Source: Candidatus Latescibacterota bacterium (GTDB taxonomy: Bacteria > Krumholzibacteriota > Krumholzibacteriia > Krumholzibacteriales > WJIX01). Taken from it: a stretch of 5,726 nt of DNA. Below the pieces are notes generated by a model. That model made no database searches, was not told the DNA's origin, and saw only the letters and a list, made by a program, of their open reading frames with translations. The position numbers were made by a program, and so were the translations under genes. Shown here piece by piece: positions 5,716-5,726 of this stretch (position 1 is the stretch's first letter; each line of letters starts with the position of its first letter). The stretch spans positions 1 through 5,726 of the forward strand of contig DAOWMJ010000139.1 in NCBI GenBank assembly GCA_030643145.1, written 5' to 3'.

Positions 5716-5726
5716 TGGTCCGCTGG
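5715..5726 (+). CDS. possible start of a translationally coupled next gene (partial)
   Basis: The selenoprotein stop TAA (5713-5715) overlaps an ATG at 5715-5717 (TAATG), and AAAGGA at 5705-5710 lies four bases upstream. Only M-V-R-W is visible before the window ends, so no function can be given. The arrangement is typical of coupled operon genes, but four codons are thin evidence. Confidence 0.3.

Overview
The window is a moderately AT-rich stretch of bacterial chromosome with five well-supported protein genes and no IS element, CRISPR array, tRNA or rRNA that I can recognise. The host cannot be named. Two predicted lipoproteins with lipobox cysteines, a PPi-type phosphofructokinase and a probable selenoprotein suggest a diderm, probably anaerobic or microaerobic bacterium that decodes UGA as selenocysteine. 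That is inference: no taxonomic marker is present.

Layout, left to right. Positions 1-173 hold a possible C-terminal tail of an upstream gene and a plausible sigma-70-type promoter. A thioredoxin-fold lipoprotein (174-665, +, WCKWC motif) follows. Next is a 6-phosphofructokinase of the PPi-dependent type (765-1850, +), with an inverted repeat in its leader. A convergent gene pair with a short terminator region separates it from an RlmD/TrmA-family RNA m5U methyltransferase (1917-3068, -). A 221-bp divergent intergenic region leads to a DegT/DnrJ/EryC1/StrS aminotransferase (3290-4405, +). The last complete gene (4498-5715, +) encodes a lipoprotein with a helical-repeat middle and a TlpA/ResA-like thioredoxin domain.

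The main discovery is in this last gene. Its reading frame is interrupted by one TGA (5410-5412), exactly where the first cysteine of the thioredoxin CxxC motif should be (W-S-P-T-[TGA]-P-P-C). The frame continues intact for another 100 residues through the rest of the fold. Immediately downstream is a hairpin with a perfect 7-bp upper stem and a 5-nt loop whose second base is G, 16 nt after the TGA. This is what a bacterial SECIS element looks like. I therefore annotate one 405-residue selenoprotein (Sec305, UPPC redox motif) rather than the two separate ORFs a standard gene caller would give.

The two extracytoplasmic thioredoxin-like lipoproteins probably both act in envelope thiol-disulfide exchange, but they lie about 3.8 kb apart with unrelated genes between them, so no operon links them. 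The phosphofructokinase, RNA methyltransferase and sugar aminotransferase look like ordinary housekeeping or cell-surface functions with no evident shared pathway.
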